Origin: Propionigenium maris DSM 9537 | Lineage (GTDB): Bacteria > Fusobacteriota > Fusobacteriia > Fusobacteriales > Fusobacteriaceae | NCBI RefSeq assembly: GCF_027925155.1 | Contig: NZ_BSDY01000004.1 | Location: 1-64,000, forward strand | Length of the DNA: 64,000 nt | Direction of reading: 5' to 3' | Part shown: piece after piece, positions 1 through 10,581 of the stretch | How the letters are laid out: the number at the start of each line of letters is the position of its first letter | How positions within the stretch are numbered: the stretch's first letter is position 1 | Notes under the pieces: generated by a model | Database searches by the model: none | Seen by the model: the letters and a program-made list of their open reading frames with translations, nothing else | Told to the model about the DNA's origin: nothing | Program-made: the position numbers and the translations under genes

Positions 1-361
1 GGAAGACAAAGTTGTTTAAAACAAAGTCTACCTGGGCTGAACGTTTTTTCAAAGCCTTTGGGATTAATCCTTTAATTTGTCGTAAGTGCAGCTCTCACCT
101 GCACTTACTTGAAATCTTTCATGTTAAGTATGGCATCATCCAATATAATGAATACTCTCCATGATAATATGCGCATAATAGCCTTACAAGCCGTATCCCT
201 CAATACGGTATTTTGTAATGCTTAAATATATGCATCAGATCTATTTTATACTATATCTGAAGTTTTTTCCAATCCTAAGCCTAAAAAATCTAGGTTTTTA
301 ATTCTATACTTTCCTTAACAATAAAAAACACCAGAGGTTATCCTCTGGTGTTTTGTTTTAT
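1..361. other. Non-coding stretch downstream of lysS
   Basis: I see no convincing ORF, tRNA or rRNA here. It holds a perfect 10-bp hairpin (82-91 with 99-108, loop of 7), a weaker terminator-like hairpin (191-196 with 203-208, followed by TATTTTG), one copy of an intergenic repeat tail (about 301-327) and the lysS terminator. The left part may be the end of an RNA or gene that begins outside the window. Confidence 0.5.
328..351 (-). terminator. Intrinsic terminator of lysS
   Basis: A 10-bp stem (328-337 with 342-351, loop of 4) is followed on the minus strand by TTTTTTAT. It lies directly after the lysS stop codon. A T-rich tract on the plus side could make it bidirectional. Confidence 0.85.
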
Positions 362-1870
<1,509 letters not shown>

Positions 1871-1874
1871 TTAT

Positions 1875-3407
1875 CTATTCTTTTCTTAATCTTATTATAT
1901 ATATCATGGATTTTTTAGCCCAGCTCGTTTCCGGGTAATCTTCTACTATCTTTTGGAAGTATTTCAGGCTTTCCTCCCTATTCTCTCCCCTATAGTAACT
2001 CATTGCCACATAGTAGTCGGCTTCCAATCCCTTATATGAATCCTTAGTTGTTTCCTCTACCCTCAGAAGGTGCTCAACTGCCTTCTCATAATCGAAGAGG
2101 TTGTAGTAACTCATTCCAAGATCTAACTCCACTCCAAGTTTCTCAGAGATCTCAGGATTTCTCCTCTTGGCTCTGTCAAAGAAGAGAATTGCCTCCTGGT
2201 AGTTATTTGATTCAAATCTTATCCTTCCAAGCTCTAGCTCCCTCTCTACCTCTATGGTTTTAAGGATCTTCTTTTTTTCTGCAGTAAGGGCACCTTGTCT
2301 GCTCCTATCTACCTTGGAAAGAGTTTTATCAAAGAGTTCTATCTCCCTGCTTTTCAGATAGATCCTGCATATCTTCTCATAGTCCCCAGCATAGGCCAGA
2401 TACCTCAGGGCTTCTCCCCTATCTCCTGCCTCTGCGTAGTAATCTCCTATGATCTGTGCTGTCTTCTTTGAGTGGGTCCTTCTATACTCACCCTTTAAGA
2501 GTTCTAAGTCTCTCTTCTCCAACTTTACACCTGTGTGCAGGTAGGTAAGGAGTTTCTTCTTCAGATCCCCTGTCTTCCTGTTTTTATAGAGATAGTTCTT
2601 CCATACCCTGCTTCCCTTTTCAAGGGTCTTCTCCTCTAAGAGGATGAGCTTTTCATCTTCAGCTGCTGTAAGCTTATACTCTCCCCTTATCCTGTGGATG
2701 CTTTCCCTGGCTTTCCCATACTTCTTAAGGGCTATATACAGCTCTGCCTCCATAAAATAAATATCCCTTATGGCAAAGGAATTTGGATAGGATAGTATAA
2801 ATAATTCTTTCGCCGGTAAAAATACCTCTATATTCTTAGCACGGTAACTGTTCAATATTATATCATAGTTTTGTTTCTCAGTAAAATTATATTTATGTTT
2901 AACCCGTACCTCTACCACCCTCTTGTTTTCTGATTTATCCTCTACCTCTATGAGATAGTCTCCCTGGTAGTACGTTTCGAAAAACACCACGTTCTCCTTA
3001 ATAAAAGTCTCATTCTCCGACATGTATGGATATTTAATAAGCCTTACCTTAGCGGGATTCATTGCATTTATCCCCAGTATCTCACCGGTATATGCCTCAT
3101 AGTAGTCTCCAGTATAGCTTTCTGGATACCTCCTTACAAGAGCAGTGCCATCTCTGTCTGAAAGCTCCCTATATAGTCCCCCTATATTTTCTTCATTTAC
3201 AATAATATCTGGCTGCTCCAGAGGTTTTACCACATACTCCTCTGCCTCTTTCTCTGCAGCCTCCTTCTCCCTCAGTCTGTCCAGGCCCTCGCTTGCCTCT
3301 TTAGGCCTCTCCTCCATCCTCTTTCCGCTCATGGAATAGGCCCTTTCCGGTGTGAGATTTATAAGTGAAGCATAGATCAGTCCAATTAAAAGTATAATTT
3401 TCTTCAT
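1875..3407 (-). CDS. Secreted TPR-repeat protein
   Basis: A 510-residue protein with an N-terminal signal peptide (Lys-Lys, hydrophobic run, then a possible cleavage site near AYS at about 24-26). A charged Glu/Lys-rich stretch follows at about 30-60. The C-terminal half carries tetratricopeptide-like helical repeats; the clearest are residues about 395-505, with AlaGly/Tyr patterns such as SYYRGENREESLKYFQ. It is probably a periplasmic scaffold similar to YbgF/BamD-type TPR proteins, but no catalytic motif is visible and the partner is unknown. It is co-transcribed with lysS downstream. The start sits behind AAGGGTGG. Confidence 0.7.
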   Translation of the reverse strand: MKKIILLIGLIYASLINLTPERAYSMSGKRMEERPKEASEGLDRLREKEAAEKEAEEYVVKPLEQPDIIVNEENIGGLYRELSDRDGTALVRRYPESYTGDYYEAYTGEILGINAMNPAKVRLIKYPYMSENETFIKENVVFFETYYQGDYLIEVEDKSENKRVVEVRVKHKYNFTEKQNYDIILNSYRAKNIEVFLPAKELFILSYPNSFAIRDIYFMEAELYIALKKYGKARESIHRIRGEYKLTAAEDEKLILLEEKTLEKGSRVWKNYLYKNRKTGDLKKKLLTYLHTGVKLEKRDLELLKGEYRRTHSKKTAQIIGDYYAEAGDRGEALRYLAYAGDYEKICRIYLKSREIELFDKTLSKVDRSRQGALTAEKKKILKTIEVERELELGRIRFESNNYQEAILFFDRAKRRNPEISEKLGVELDLGMSYYNLFDYEKAVEHLLRVEETTKDSYKGLEADYYVAMSYYRGENREESLKYFQKIVEDYPETSWAKKSMIYIIRLRKE

Positions 3408-3430
3408 TCAACCACCCTTACATAATAAAA

Positions 3431-3453
3431 ATAGAGCAAGCTCCTTGCTCTAT
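3431..3453 (-). terminator. Intrinsic terminator after the mutL-rlmH unit
   Basis: A perfect 10-bp stem (3431-3440 with 3444-3453) with a 3-nt loop, followed on the minus strand by TTTTTATTATG. It separates the mutL-to-DUF1934 unit from the TPR/lysS unit. Confidence 0.8.
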
Positions 3454-3490
3454 TATATCAGATTTTTATTCTTTTAAAGAAATTTAATTC

Positions 3491-3853
3491 CTATACTTCC
3501 CTTATAACAAGCTTTATCTCATTTATTTTTTCCTGCTCCTCGTAGATAGAGTAAAGAAGCTCTACTCCCTTCTCATCTCTCTTGAGGTAGTCGGTCTTCA
3601 GTATAAAGTTTTTTACAAGGTAAGGAGTCCTATAGATAAATCTCGTGTCCTCATCCACTCTGAAGATCTGGTTGCTGGTAATTGAACCCTTCCTCATCAC
3701 CTGAACCCTGTCTTCCATAATAAATATCTTGGACTCCCCAAGTTCATTCTTGTAGGAATATTTAATTCCCTTTTCACTTACTTCCTTTGTGCACTGCACC
3801 CTTTCGCTGCTCTTTTCTCCATAGCTGTCTGCTGTCTCTACTACTAGCTCCAT
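3491..3853 (-). CDS. DUF1934-family small beta-barrel protein
   Basis: A 120-residue cytosolic protein with alternating short beta-strands and no signal peptide or membrane segment. The pattern of a lipocalin-like barrel (GIKYSYKNELGESKI, then RVQVMRKGSIT, then ending in a strand IKLVIREV) resembles the DUF1934/YwiB family, whose function is unknown. It is the last gene of the mutL-rlmH unit, 14 nt downstream of the acidic DUF1292-like gene. The family assignment is from memory of the pattern. Confidence 0.65.
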   Translation of the reverse strand: MELVVETADSYGEKSSERVQCTKEVSEKGIKYSYKNELGESKIFIMEDRVQVMRKGSITSNQIFRVDEDTRFIYRTPYLVKNFILKTDYLKRDEKGVELLYSIYEEQEKINEIKLVIREV

Positions 3854-3867
3854 TCTTCCTCCTAGCT

Positions 3868-4260
3868 CTATTCTCCGCCTAATAGTCCGCTTATAAATGA
3901 ATCTACATCCTCATCATATTCCTCTAAGCCGTCTACCTCAGCGTAAGACTCCTCTGCTGCTGCGCTGTCTTCTCTATCGTAATACTCGTCATCTTCCCAG
4001 TCACCTATATCGGTAGAAGCTGCTCCGTTATACTCCATCTCCCAACGTTCCATTACTTCCAGAGCCTCATCCTCATCCTCTATATGGGATAGCTCCTCTT
4101 CATTTTCATCGTAGATAAAGGCATGCTTCTCTCCGTCAAAGTCCTCTGCTATTATATATTCCTTTCCACCTGACATAAGATCTCCTATCACATGGAGTTC
4201 ATATTCCTCTTCAAATATCTCATGATAAAACGTTTCACCTACTGCATACATATCAGACAC
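3868..4260 (-). CDS. Acidic DUF1292-like protein
   Basis: A 130-residue, strongly acidic protein. Residues about 1-75 form beta-strands ending in the stretch FIYDENEEELSHIEDEDEA, which resembles the DUF1292 (YrzB-like) family. The C-terminal 45 residues are an Asp/Glu/Tyr-rich tail of low complexity ending in SFISGLLGGE. Two starts are possible: GTG at 4260 or ATG three codons later, the latter 8 nt after AGAGG. Function unknown. It lies 13 nt after rlmH in the same unit. Confidence 0.55.
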   Translation of the reverse strand: MSDMYAVGETFYHEIFEEEYELHVIGDLMSGGKEYIIAEDFDGEKHAFIYDENEEELSHIEDEDEALEVMERWEMEYNGAASTDIGDWEDDEYYDREDSAAAEESYAEVDGLEEYDEDVDSFISGLLGGE

Positions 4261-4273
4261 CTCTTCCTTTTAA

Positions 4274-4744
4274 TTACTTATGATATTTACTGTTCCCCAA
4301 AATACTAAACCACCTATAGACCTGTTCTAAAAGAATCAATCTCATCAGCTGGTGAGGGAAAGTCATGTCTGAAAAGCTTAATCTTAAGCCCGATATTCTT
4401 CTTACTTCATCAGAGACACCATAGGATCCGCCAATAATAAAGTTTATGGTACTCATTCCTCTTACAGTGATCTTCTCTATCTCCTTAGCCATCTCTTCAG
4501 AGGAAAGCTTCTTACCACCTATATCCAAAAGGACGTTAAATCCCTTGTGTTTCTCTGCCATTTTTATTATCTCAGATGACTCTCTTTCTATAGAACGCTC
4601 TCTGTCGCTGTCATTACCATCTTCTTTTAGTTCAACAATTTTCACCTTAGCGTAAAGATTCATTCTCTTCAAAAATTCTTCCATACCCATCTTGATGTAC
4701 TTCTCTTTTATCTTCCCTACGCATATAATGTTAATATTTACCAC
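4274..4744 (-). CDS. rlmH: 23S rRNA pseudouridine-1915 N3-methyltransferase RlmH
   Basis: A SPOUT-class methyltransferase that uses S-adenosylmethionine to methylate pseudouridine 1915 in helix 69 of 23S rRNA. The start chosen is GTG at 4744, because AAAGGAG lies 5 nt upstream and the N-terminus then begins with the usual short strand (NINIICVGKIKEKY). The SPOUT cofactor loop GGSYGVSDEV and the family's conserved C-terminus (EQVYRWFSILGNSKYHK, ending in YHK) are intact. Length about 156 residues, as expected. It sits between mutL and the DUF1292-like gene. Confidence 0.93.
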   Translation of the reverse strand: MVNINIICVGKIKEKYIKMGMEEFLKRMNLYAKVKIVELKEDGNDSDRERSIERESSEIIKMAEKHKGFNVLLDIGGKKLSSEEMAKEIEKITVRGMSTINFIIGGSYGVSDEVRRISGLRLSFSDMTFPHQLMRLILLEQVYRWFSILGNSKYHK

Positions 4745-4800
4745 TACTGCTCCTTTATCCACCTCTTTACACTCTCTTTACAAGGAGAGCCATGGATTTC

Positions 4801-6753
4801 CTATCTTCTTTTAAATTTTTTTTCCAGCTCCTCCAGGGGTAGCTTCACTATTATGGGTCTTCCGTGAGGGCAGGTATACTTCCCTATATTATGGAGCTTT
4901 TCTATGAGTATCTCCATCTCCCTGTGGTTCAATGGTTCCCCTGCTTTTATAGAGTTTCTACAAGACATGGATATGAGTATCTTCTCCCTGAAGTCCACTA
5001 TACCAGTATCCTCTCTCAGCATCTCTATCATATACCTGAAGGTATTTTCTATGCTTGTTCTAAAGTCAAATACCGGAGCACTTCTGAGAAGTACTTCTCT
5101 ATCCCCAAAATCCTCTACTTCAAAGCCGAACTCATCTAGCAGCTCTCTGTGCTCATCTACGATTCTTTTTTCCTCATAGTCAAGGCTAAATTTTAGAGGC
5201 ACCAGCATGCTTTGCTTACCTATACTTTTGTTGTAGTGCTTTTCCTTTAATTCCTCGTAGAGGGTTCTCTCCTGGACTATATGCTGATCATATATCTCCA
5301 GAGTCCCGTCCCTCTCCACAAGGATATAGGAGTTATAAAACTGTCCTATAACCCTGAAATCCTTCTCCCTTTTCTTCACAGGTTTCTCTGTAGCCGAGAC
5401 AGGTTTCTCCCTCTCTACACTCTGGGGCTCCTCAGGGACCTCATCCCTGTAGATCTCACGGCCTCCCTTGGGAAGCTCCTCCCTCTCTATAAGGGGGATC
5501 TCCTCGGTCTTTATAACCTCATCCTTAAAGGTTGGAGTATAGGTAAAGGGTTTCCTCTCCTCCATTACCTCAGAGGGACCTGGTTTTTCTGGAGTACTCT
5601 CTGCCTTTTCAGGCCTTTTCTCATAGCCCTCCTCGGGCTGAGATGCCTCCCATGAAGTCTCCTCTACTGTCTCCACCCCTTCTTCATCGGCCTCCTCTGA
5701 GGACGACTTTTCTCCCTCTCCCAGAAGATCGGCAAAATCTGAAAGGTCGATAGTGGTGGAGCTTTCCGTTGTGAGAACGGGGGATACTATCTCCTCATCC
5801 TCCTCCATTACCTCCTTGATCCTTTCAAGGACCTCTTCATAGATGGTATTTCCCTCTGAAAACTTTACCACCTTCTTGGAGGGGTGAACGTTTACATCTA
5901 CCTCGTGGGGATCTATCTGAAGAAATATTATCACAAAGGGATAACGTCCCTTGGTGAGCTTGGTATAGTACCCGTCTATTACCGCTTTCTCCAGGAGGGC
6001 TGATTTTACATATCTTCCATTTACATAGGTATAGATATGATCCCTTGTAGCCCTTGTAAGTTCTAGGTTCCCAAGGTACCCCAGGGGAAATTCCACAAGA
6101 TTTTTAAGGGTATTTTTATTAAAGAGTTCCAGGATAGTGTTCTGCATACCTCTTCCACTGGTCTTTATTACCTCTCTTCCGTCCAGGTAGAGGGTAAAGG
6201 CCACCTCTGGGCTCACAAGAGCTTCCTTTAACACTATCTCCTTAATCTTAGCATACTCTGTTCCCTTCTTTCGGAGAAACTTCAGTCTGGCTGGAGTATT
6301 GAAGAATAGCTCTCTTACCTCTATCTCCGTTCCCCTGTTCATGCTTCTCTCCTTGTGGCTGGTCACCTTACCTCCCAGGACTGTGATGGAGTTCCCACCC
6401 TCATCCTCCTCCCTCTTTGAGGAGAGCTTAACCTTTGAAACTGAAGCTATAGAAGCCAGTGCTTCTCCACGAAAACCATAGGTATGAAGATTAAAAATAT
6501 CGTCCTTGGTGAAGATCTTACTGGTAGCATGCCTCTCTATTGAAAGAAAGAGATCATCCTGAGACATCCCCACACCGTTATCCGATATGGTTACATCCCT
6601 TCCGCTGTTCCTTACCTCTATCCTGATGGCACTACTTCCAGCATCCAGGGAGTTTTCCAAAAGCTCCTTTATCATACTGGCAGGATTTTCTACCACTTCT
6701 CCTGCTGCTATTATATTGGATACCGTTTCATCAAGTATCTTTATCCTTCCCAT
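4801..6753 (-). CDS. mutL: DNA mismatch repair endonuclease MutL
   Basis: MutL couples mismatch recognition by MutS to strand nicking. The start is ATG at 6753, preceded by AGGGAGG; a longer frame to 6810 lacks this. The N-terminal GHKL ATPase shows ENSLDAG, DNGVGM, HATSK and GFRGEAL. A Glu/Ser/Pro-rich linker of roughly 125 residues follows. The C-terminal domain keeps the metal-dependent nuclease motif DQHxxxE (written DQHIVQERTLYEE, with Ile in place of Ala) and CPHGRP, so it should nick DNA itself, as in organisms without MutH. mutS is not in the window. About 650 residues. Confidence 0.95.
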   Translation of the reverse strand: MGRIKILDETVSNIIAAGEVVENPASMIKELLENSLDAGSSAIRIEVRNSGRDVTISDNGVGMSQDDLFLSIERHATSKIFTKDDIFNLHTYGFRGEALASIASVSKVKLSSKREEDEGGNSITVLGGKVTSHKERSMNRGTEIEVRELFFNTPARLKFLRKKGTEYAKIKEIVLKEALVSPEVAFTLYLDGREVIKTSGRGMQNTILELFNKNTLKNLVEFPLGYLGNLELTRATRDHIYTYVNGRYVKSALLEKAVIDGYYTKLTKGRYPFVIIFLQIDPHEVDVNVHPSKKVVKFSEGNTIYEEVLERIKEVMEEDEEIVSPVLTTESSTTIDLSDFADLLGEGEKSSSEEADEEGVETVEETSWEASQPEEGYEKRPEKAESTPEKPGPSEVMEERKPFTYTPTFKDEVIKTEEIPLIEREELPKGGREIYRDEVPEEPQSVEREKPVSATEKPVKKREKDFRVIGQFYNSYILVERDGTLEIYDQHIVQERTLYEELKEKHYNKSIGKQSMLVPLKFSLDYEEKRIVDEHRELLDEFGFEVEDFGDREVLLRSAPVFDFRTSIENTFRYMIEMLREDTGIVDFREKILISMSCRNSIKAGEPLNHREMEILIEKLHNIGKYTCPHGRPIIVKLPLEELEKKFKRR

Positions 6754-6784
6754 TATGGCCTCCCTAAGCTGCAGAGACATCCTA

Positions 6785-6894
6785 ACTGATTTTAGATACT
6801 CTACCAACATAACTAATTTATTAAAAAACTATAAAAAGGCAACTGAAATTCGGTTGCCTGTCTAAAATCAGTCTTTATTTGCCAACTGATTATA
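6785..6894 (-). promoter_or_regulatory. mutL promoter -10 and structured leader
   Basis: On the minus strand a TATAAT box (6889-6894) should start a transcript near 6882; no good -35 is visible. The leader holds a terminator-like hairpin (6837-6859, stem AGGCAAC/GTTGCCT, then TTTTTATAG). That hairpin is enclosed by a perfect 12-bp inverted repeat (6861-6872 with 6785-6796). The nested arrangement suggests attenuation or a protective structure ahead of mutL. Confidence 0.5.
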
Positions 6895-7172
6895 GCAGAT
6901 TTTTTTTCAATTTTCTACAGTATTTTTATAAAATACTTGAATAAGTCATCTTTATTTCATATGAATTTTCACCGTATGAAAACTTTCATTGGTCCAATTT
7001 TAACTATTATTATTCTTTTATACCATAATACTTTAAATTACAAACCTTAAATTTTATACAACTCTTACCTGTCCCTTAGTTCATTATTAGCATTACTCTA
7101 TTGCTAGGTTGCTCTTTTATAGTTTTTTTGTAATAATAAAATGTGAATGAAAAAAATCAAGGGGTGAATAAC
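6895..7172. other. AT-rich divergent spacer between mutL and slt
   Basis: Divergent intergenic DNA. Apart from the mutL promoter and leader at its left, I see AT-rich sequence that must contain the slt promoter, but no hexamer pair good enough to name and no convincing small gene. Confidence 0.4.
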
Positions 7173-9041
7173 TTGAAAAAAATACTACTTATTCTTCTTT
7201 TTTCCACTGTCCTTTCACTTACCTTTGCAGAAGATATAGAGGACTACAGATCCTTTGCAAGGGGAAGGGAACTCTTTACAGAGGGAAACTATGGAGAAGC
7301 AAAAATCGAATTTGAATTTTTACTTAGAAACTTCCCAAATTCTCTTTTATTCGTCAACAAGTATGCCAACTACTATATCGGTATGAACTACTATAAACTC
7401 AAGGATTACAATAAAGCCAGATACTACCTGGAGCAGGCTGTGTATGTACCTAAGGAGTTTAATGACAAAACCGGATACTTCAGAGTAAAGAGAAATCATT
7501 TTTTTGAATATGAGAGAAACTACCACCTCGCTCAGATCTACCTTAAGCAGGGAGAGGAGGAGGAGGGGCTTAAACACCTGAAGTTTCTTATAAAGGATTA
7601 CTACAGCCACAACCTCTCAGACTTTGAGTCCAAAGCCCTGAAGCAGCTGGCCCTCTATGAGCCCTACTATGAAACCCTCTACAAGATAAAGTATGAAAAC
7701 AATATAAGTCTCCTTCCCTCACTGAAGGAGGAGGACCTGAAGATGGTTGGAGACTTCTTTGTTTCCAAGGGACTCTTCGACAATGCTGTCAATGCCTACA
7801 CCCTTCTGCTAAAGGATTCTGATTCCAAGGATATCCGTCTGAAGCTTCTGGAAGCCCTCACCAGGGGAAAGAGGTATGAGGATGCTATGAGGGTATCCAC
7901 AGAGTATCTCAGAGAAGATACCGACAGCGCTTACTACTACTACAGGGGAAACGCCTACAGAAGGAAGGGCATGACGGACTACGCCCTCAACGACTTCAAG
8001 CGGGTTAAGGATGGTAGCTTCTTTAAGAGAGCAAGATACGATACTGCCAGACTTCACTACCTGAGAGAGGAGTATGGACAGGCAATAGAGATATTGAGGA
8101 GGTCCTCAGATGCAAGGTCCCACACCCTGCTCTTGAACTCCTACCTTGCCCTTGATATGACAGAGGAGTTTACCTCTTCAGCACTAAACTATATAAAAAA
8201 CTACCCCTACACAGATGAGGCTGCCTACTACAGGTTCCTCCTCTATAGGAACAGTAAAAATGAAAACTACCTCAGATGGATTAAGAAGTACAATATGAAT
8301 ACCTACTACTATGAGGTGGCTCTCTCTATAAATAACACAGCTTATGAACTGAAGGAGTTCCCCTTAGAGGCAAAGCTAAAGAAGTATAAGGGTATCATCA
8401 CAAAGCTGGAGAAACTATCCAGACTGGGAGACAGCGAACTGCTAAAGATGAACTTTGAGAATCTTAACCTTCCAGAGGATGACAAGGCCTTTGAGGGATA
8501 CCTCATCTCCATGATCTACGAGGAGGGCTACTTCTATAACCAGGCTATGAAAAACTCCAGAAAATACAGCAGGCATATATCTCAGTACTCAAACCTTTTA
8601 GATATCCTCTATCCAAGATACTATAGTTCTCTGGTAGAGGAGGCTGCAAGAAGATATAATATAGACTCTGCCCTTATCTATGCAGTTATTATGAAGGAGA
8701 GCCTCTTCAGCGACGATATCATCTCCCGTTCAGGAGCTTACGGCCTTATGCAGATAATCCTTCCCACAGCTAAGGATATGAAGAGGGACGTCACTCCAGA
8801 GGAACTTATGGTTCCCAGTATCAACATCGATCTGGGAACGAGATACCTGAAGATCCTCCTAGACAAGTACAAGGGTGATGTAACTAAGACCATAGCTGCC
8901 TACAATGGAGGTATGGGAAATGTGGATCGTTGGAGTGGTGAGGGACAGCTGGATATAGAAGGTATCCCATTCCCTGAAACCAAGGAATATACCAAGGACG
9001 TTTTAAGTAACTACTATAAGTATAAAAGGCTATACGATTAA
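7173..9041 (+). CDS. slt: Soluble lytic murein transglycosylase, Slt70-like
   Basis: A periplasmic enzyme that cleaves peptidoglycan glycan strands to 1,6-anhydro-muropeptides. The start chosen is TTG at 7173, with AAGGGGTG 6 nt upstream, giving a signal peptide (Lys-Lys-Ile, hydrophobic run, TFA cleavage). A GTG at 7143 lacks a ribosome site. Long helical TPR-like repeats fill residues about 20-470. The C-terminal SLT domain has the catalytic Glu in VIMKESLF, then the GAYGLMQI and AAYNGG motifs. About 622 residues, like Slt70. It shares a bidirectional terminator with the next gene. Confidence 0.9.
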   Translation: MKKILLILLFSTVLSLTFAEDIEDYRSFARGRELFTEGNYGEAKIEFEFLLRNFPNSLLFVNKYANYYIGMNYYKLKDYNKARYYLEQAVYVPKEFNDKTGYFRVKRNHFFEYERNYHLAQIYLKQGEEEEGLKHLKFLIKDYYSHNLSDFESKALKQLALYEPYYETLYKIKYENNISLLPSLKEEDLKMVGDFFVSKGLFDNAVNAYTLLLKDSDSKDIRLKLLEALTRGKRYEDAMRVSTEYLREDTDSAYYYYRGNAYRRKGMTDYALNDFKRVKDGSFFKRARYDTARLHYLREEYGQAIEILRRSSDARSHTLLLNSYLALDMTEEFTSSALNYIKNYPYTDEAAYYRFLLYRNSKNENYLRWIKKYNMNTYYYEVALSINNTAYELKEFPLEAKLKKYKGIITKLEKLSRLGDSELLKMNFENLNLPEDDKAFEGYLISMIYEEGYFYNQAMKNSRKYSRHISQYSNLLDILYPRYYSSLVEEAARRYNIDSALIYAVIMKESLFSDDIISRSGAYGLMQIILPTAKDMKRDVTPEELMVPSINIDLGTRYLKILLDKYKGDVTKTIAAYNGGMGNVDRWSGEGQLDIEGIPFPETKEYTKDVLSNYYKYKRLYD

Positions 9042-9046
9042 CCTAT

Positions 9047-9076
9047 AAAGAGGAGGTGCACCTGCACCTCCTCTTT
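9047..9076. terminator. Bidirectional terminator between slt and the CsoR-like gene
   Basis: A perfect 14-bp stem (9047-9060 with 9063-9076) with a 2-nt apex, A-run on the left and T-run on the right. It serves slt on the plus strand and the converging CsoR-like gene, whose stop codon lies inside the stem. Confidence 0.9.
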
Positions 9077-9323
9077 ACTTTAAAGTCTTCTCTATTATCC
9101 TTATTAGCTCTCCCAGAGACTCCTGATCACTTCCTACATTAATCTCCTCTGCATAACCTTCAAGAAGCAGCCTTCCAACACTGCTCAAGGCTGATTTTGC
9201 AGCACTTATCTGAATTAAGATACTGTAAAGCTCTGCCTCATTTAAGATGAGCTTCTTTATCCCCCTTACCTGCCCCTCTACCTTACTGAGCCTCACTATG
9301 GAGTCCTCCTGTTTCACTGCCAT
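9075..9323 (-). CDS. CsoR/FrmR-family regulator lacking metal ligands
   Basis: An 82-residue all-helical DUF156 (CsoR/RcnR/FrmR) protein, recognised by the N-terminal DNA-binding helix RLSKVEGQVRGIKKLI and the following LIQISAAKSAL helix. CsoR proteins bind Cu(I) through Cys-His-Cys. Aligning the core by eye, those three positions are Leu, Tyr and Ile here, and the protein has no cysteine at all. It therefore should not sense copper or formaldehyde in the usual way. ATG at 9323 follows AGGAGG. No obvious target such as copA lies nearby. Confidence 0.8.
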   Translation of the reverse strand: MAVKQEDSIVRLSKVEGQVRGIKKLILNEAELYSILIQISAAKSALSSVGRLLLEGYAEEINVGSDQESLGELIRIIEKTLK

Positions 9324-9561
9324 TCCCTGCCTCCTATTTAAATCTTCTCATAAAGTCCTCTAGCTTCCCCATATCCTTAAAGAGATAGTAGAATAAATTC
9401 ATCACTCTAGCATATAACTCTTCTTTTTATATGAAGGTATGTTCATGTATGATTGTATGTGTGATTTGTGACAGCTATGTGGCATTATATTAAAAGTTTT
9501 TATAGATAATTCATGGGTTTAAAATTATAATTATATTAAGAAGGTACACAAGGAGGACCCT

Positions 9562-10452
9562 ATGCCATATGATTTACAGGATAAATTAGTTATCGCCATC
9601 TCTTCCAGAGCCCTTTTTGATCTCGAGGATGAAAATCAGATCTTTGAGGAGAGGGGACTGGAGGAATATATAAAACATCAGCTGGAACACGAAGAAGATC
9701 CCATCCCCAAGGGAACAGGATACCCCCTCATCAAGGCTCTCCTTGATTTAAATAAAAAATTTGAAAACCCCATAGTGGAGGTGATCATCCTTTCCAGAAA
9801 CTCTCCTGAAACGGGAATGAGAATCTTTAACTCAATAGATGCCCTGGGACTGGATATAATAAGGGGAGGATTTACAGGGGGAGAGGACACCTCAAAGTAC
9901 CTTGAGGCCTTCGATGTGGACCTCTTTCTCTCTAAAAATGAGGAAAATGTCAAGAGAGCTTTAGACAGCGGAAGGGCTGCCGCCCTCATCTACGACCTCC
10001 CCCAGGACTATCAGCCTGCAAAGGACCAGATAAGAATCGCTTTTGATGCAGATGCTGTGGTTTTTTCCGATGAATCTGAAAAGATCTACCAACGAGAGGG
10101 ACTGGAGGCATTCCTGGAACACGAGAGAATAAATGCTGAGAAGGTTCTCCCAGAGGGCCCCTTTGGAAAGCTATTGAAGCTCCTTTCCAAGATAAAGGAG
10201 AGGGACAACTCCCTTATAAAGATTGCCATTGTAACGGCAAGAAACAGCCCTGCTCATAAGAGGATCATCCTTACCCTCCGTGAATGGGGGGTAAAGGTAG
10301 ATGAGATCTTCTTTTTAGGGGGAGTGGAGAAACGAGAGATACTGAAATCCTTCAATGCCCACATCTTCTTTGATGACCAGGATACCCATGTGAAGCCTGC
10401 AAGTGAGGTAATCCCATCTAGCAGGGTTCCAAACTCCATACACAAGAAATAA
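9562..10452 (+). CDS. Cytosolic 5'-nucleotidase (PF06189-type)
   Basis: The 296-residue protein resembles the cytosolic 5'-nucleotidase family that dephosphorylates nucleoside 5'-monophosphates. Two similar halves are visible: each has a strand ending in a short acidic motif (FDLED near residue 20; FDADAVVFSDESE near 165) and a strand IILSRNSPETG or IVTARNSPAHK. The last strand, IFFDDQDTHV, supplies further acidic residues. These fit a HAD-like phosphatase core. The start follows AAGGAGGACCCT. It stands alone with its own upstream region of about 240 bp. Family call is from memory. Confidence 0.82.
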   Translation: MPYDLQDKLVIAISSRALFDLEDENQIFEERGLEEYIKHQLEHEEDPIPKGTGYPLIKALLDLNKKFENPIVEVIILSRNSPETGMRIFNSIDALGLDIIRGGFTGGEDTSKYLEAFDVDLFLSKNEENVKRALDSGRAAALIYDLPQDYQPAKDQIRIAFDADAVVFSDESEKIYQREGLEAFLEHERINAEKVLPEGPFGKLLKLLSKIKERDNSLIKIAIVTARNSPAHKRIILTLREWGVKVDEIFFLGGVEKREILKSFNAHIFFDDQDTHVKPASEVIPSSRVPNSIHKK

Positions 10453-10581
10453 GAGTGACCCTGATAGTCTCTATTTAATTAAGAGTATCTTTTACACTCT
10501 TTCATAGAACCTTGTTTTGAAGGAAATAATTGGGAAGTGAGTATATCTAAGATATTGGGAGAGAATGGAGGAGAGTAAGAT

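Noticed and set aside
4801..6810. Longer mutL start at 6810
   Set aside because: The extra 19 residues do not resemble MutL N-termini and lack a ribosome site; AGGGAGG precedes the ATG at 6753.
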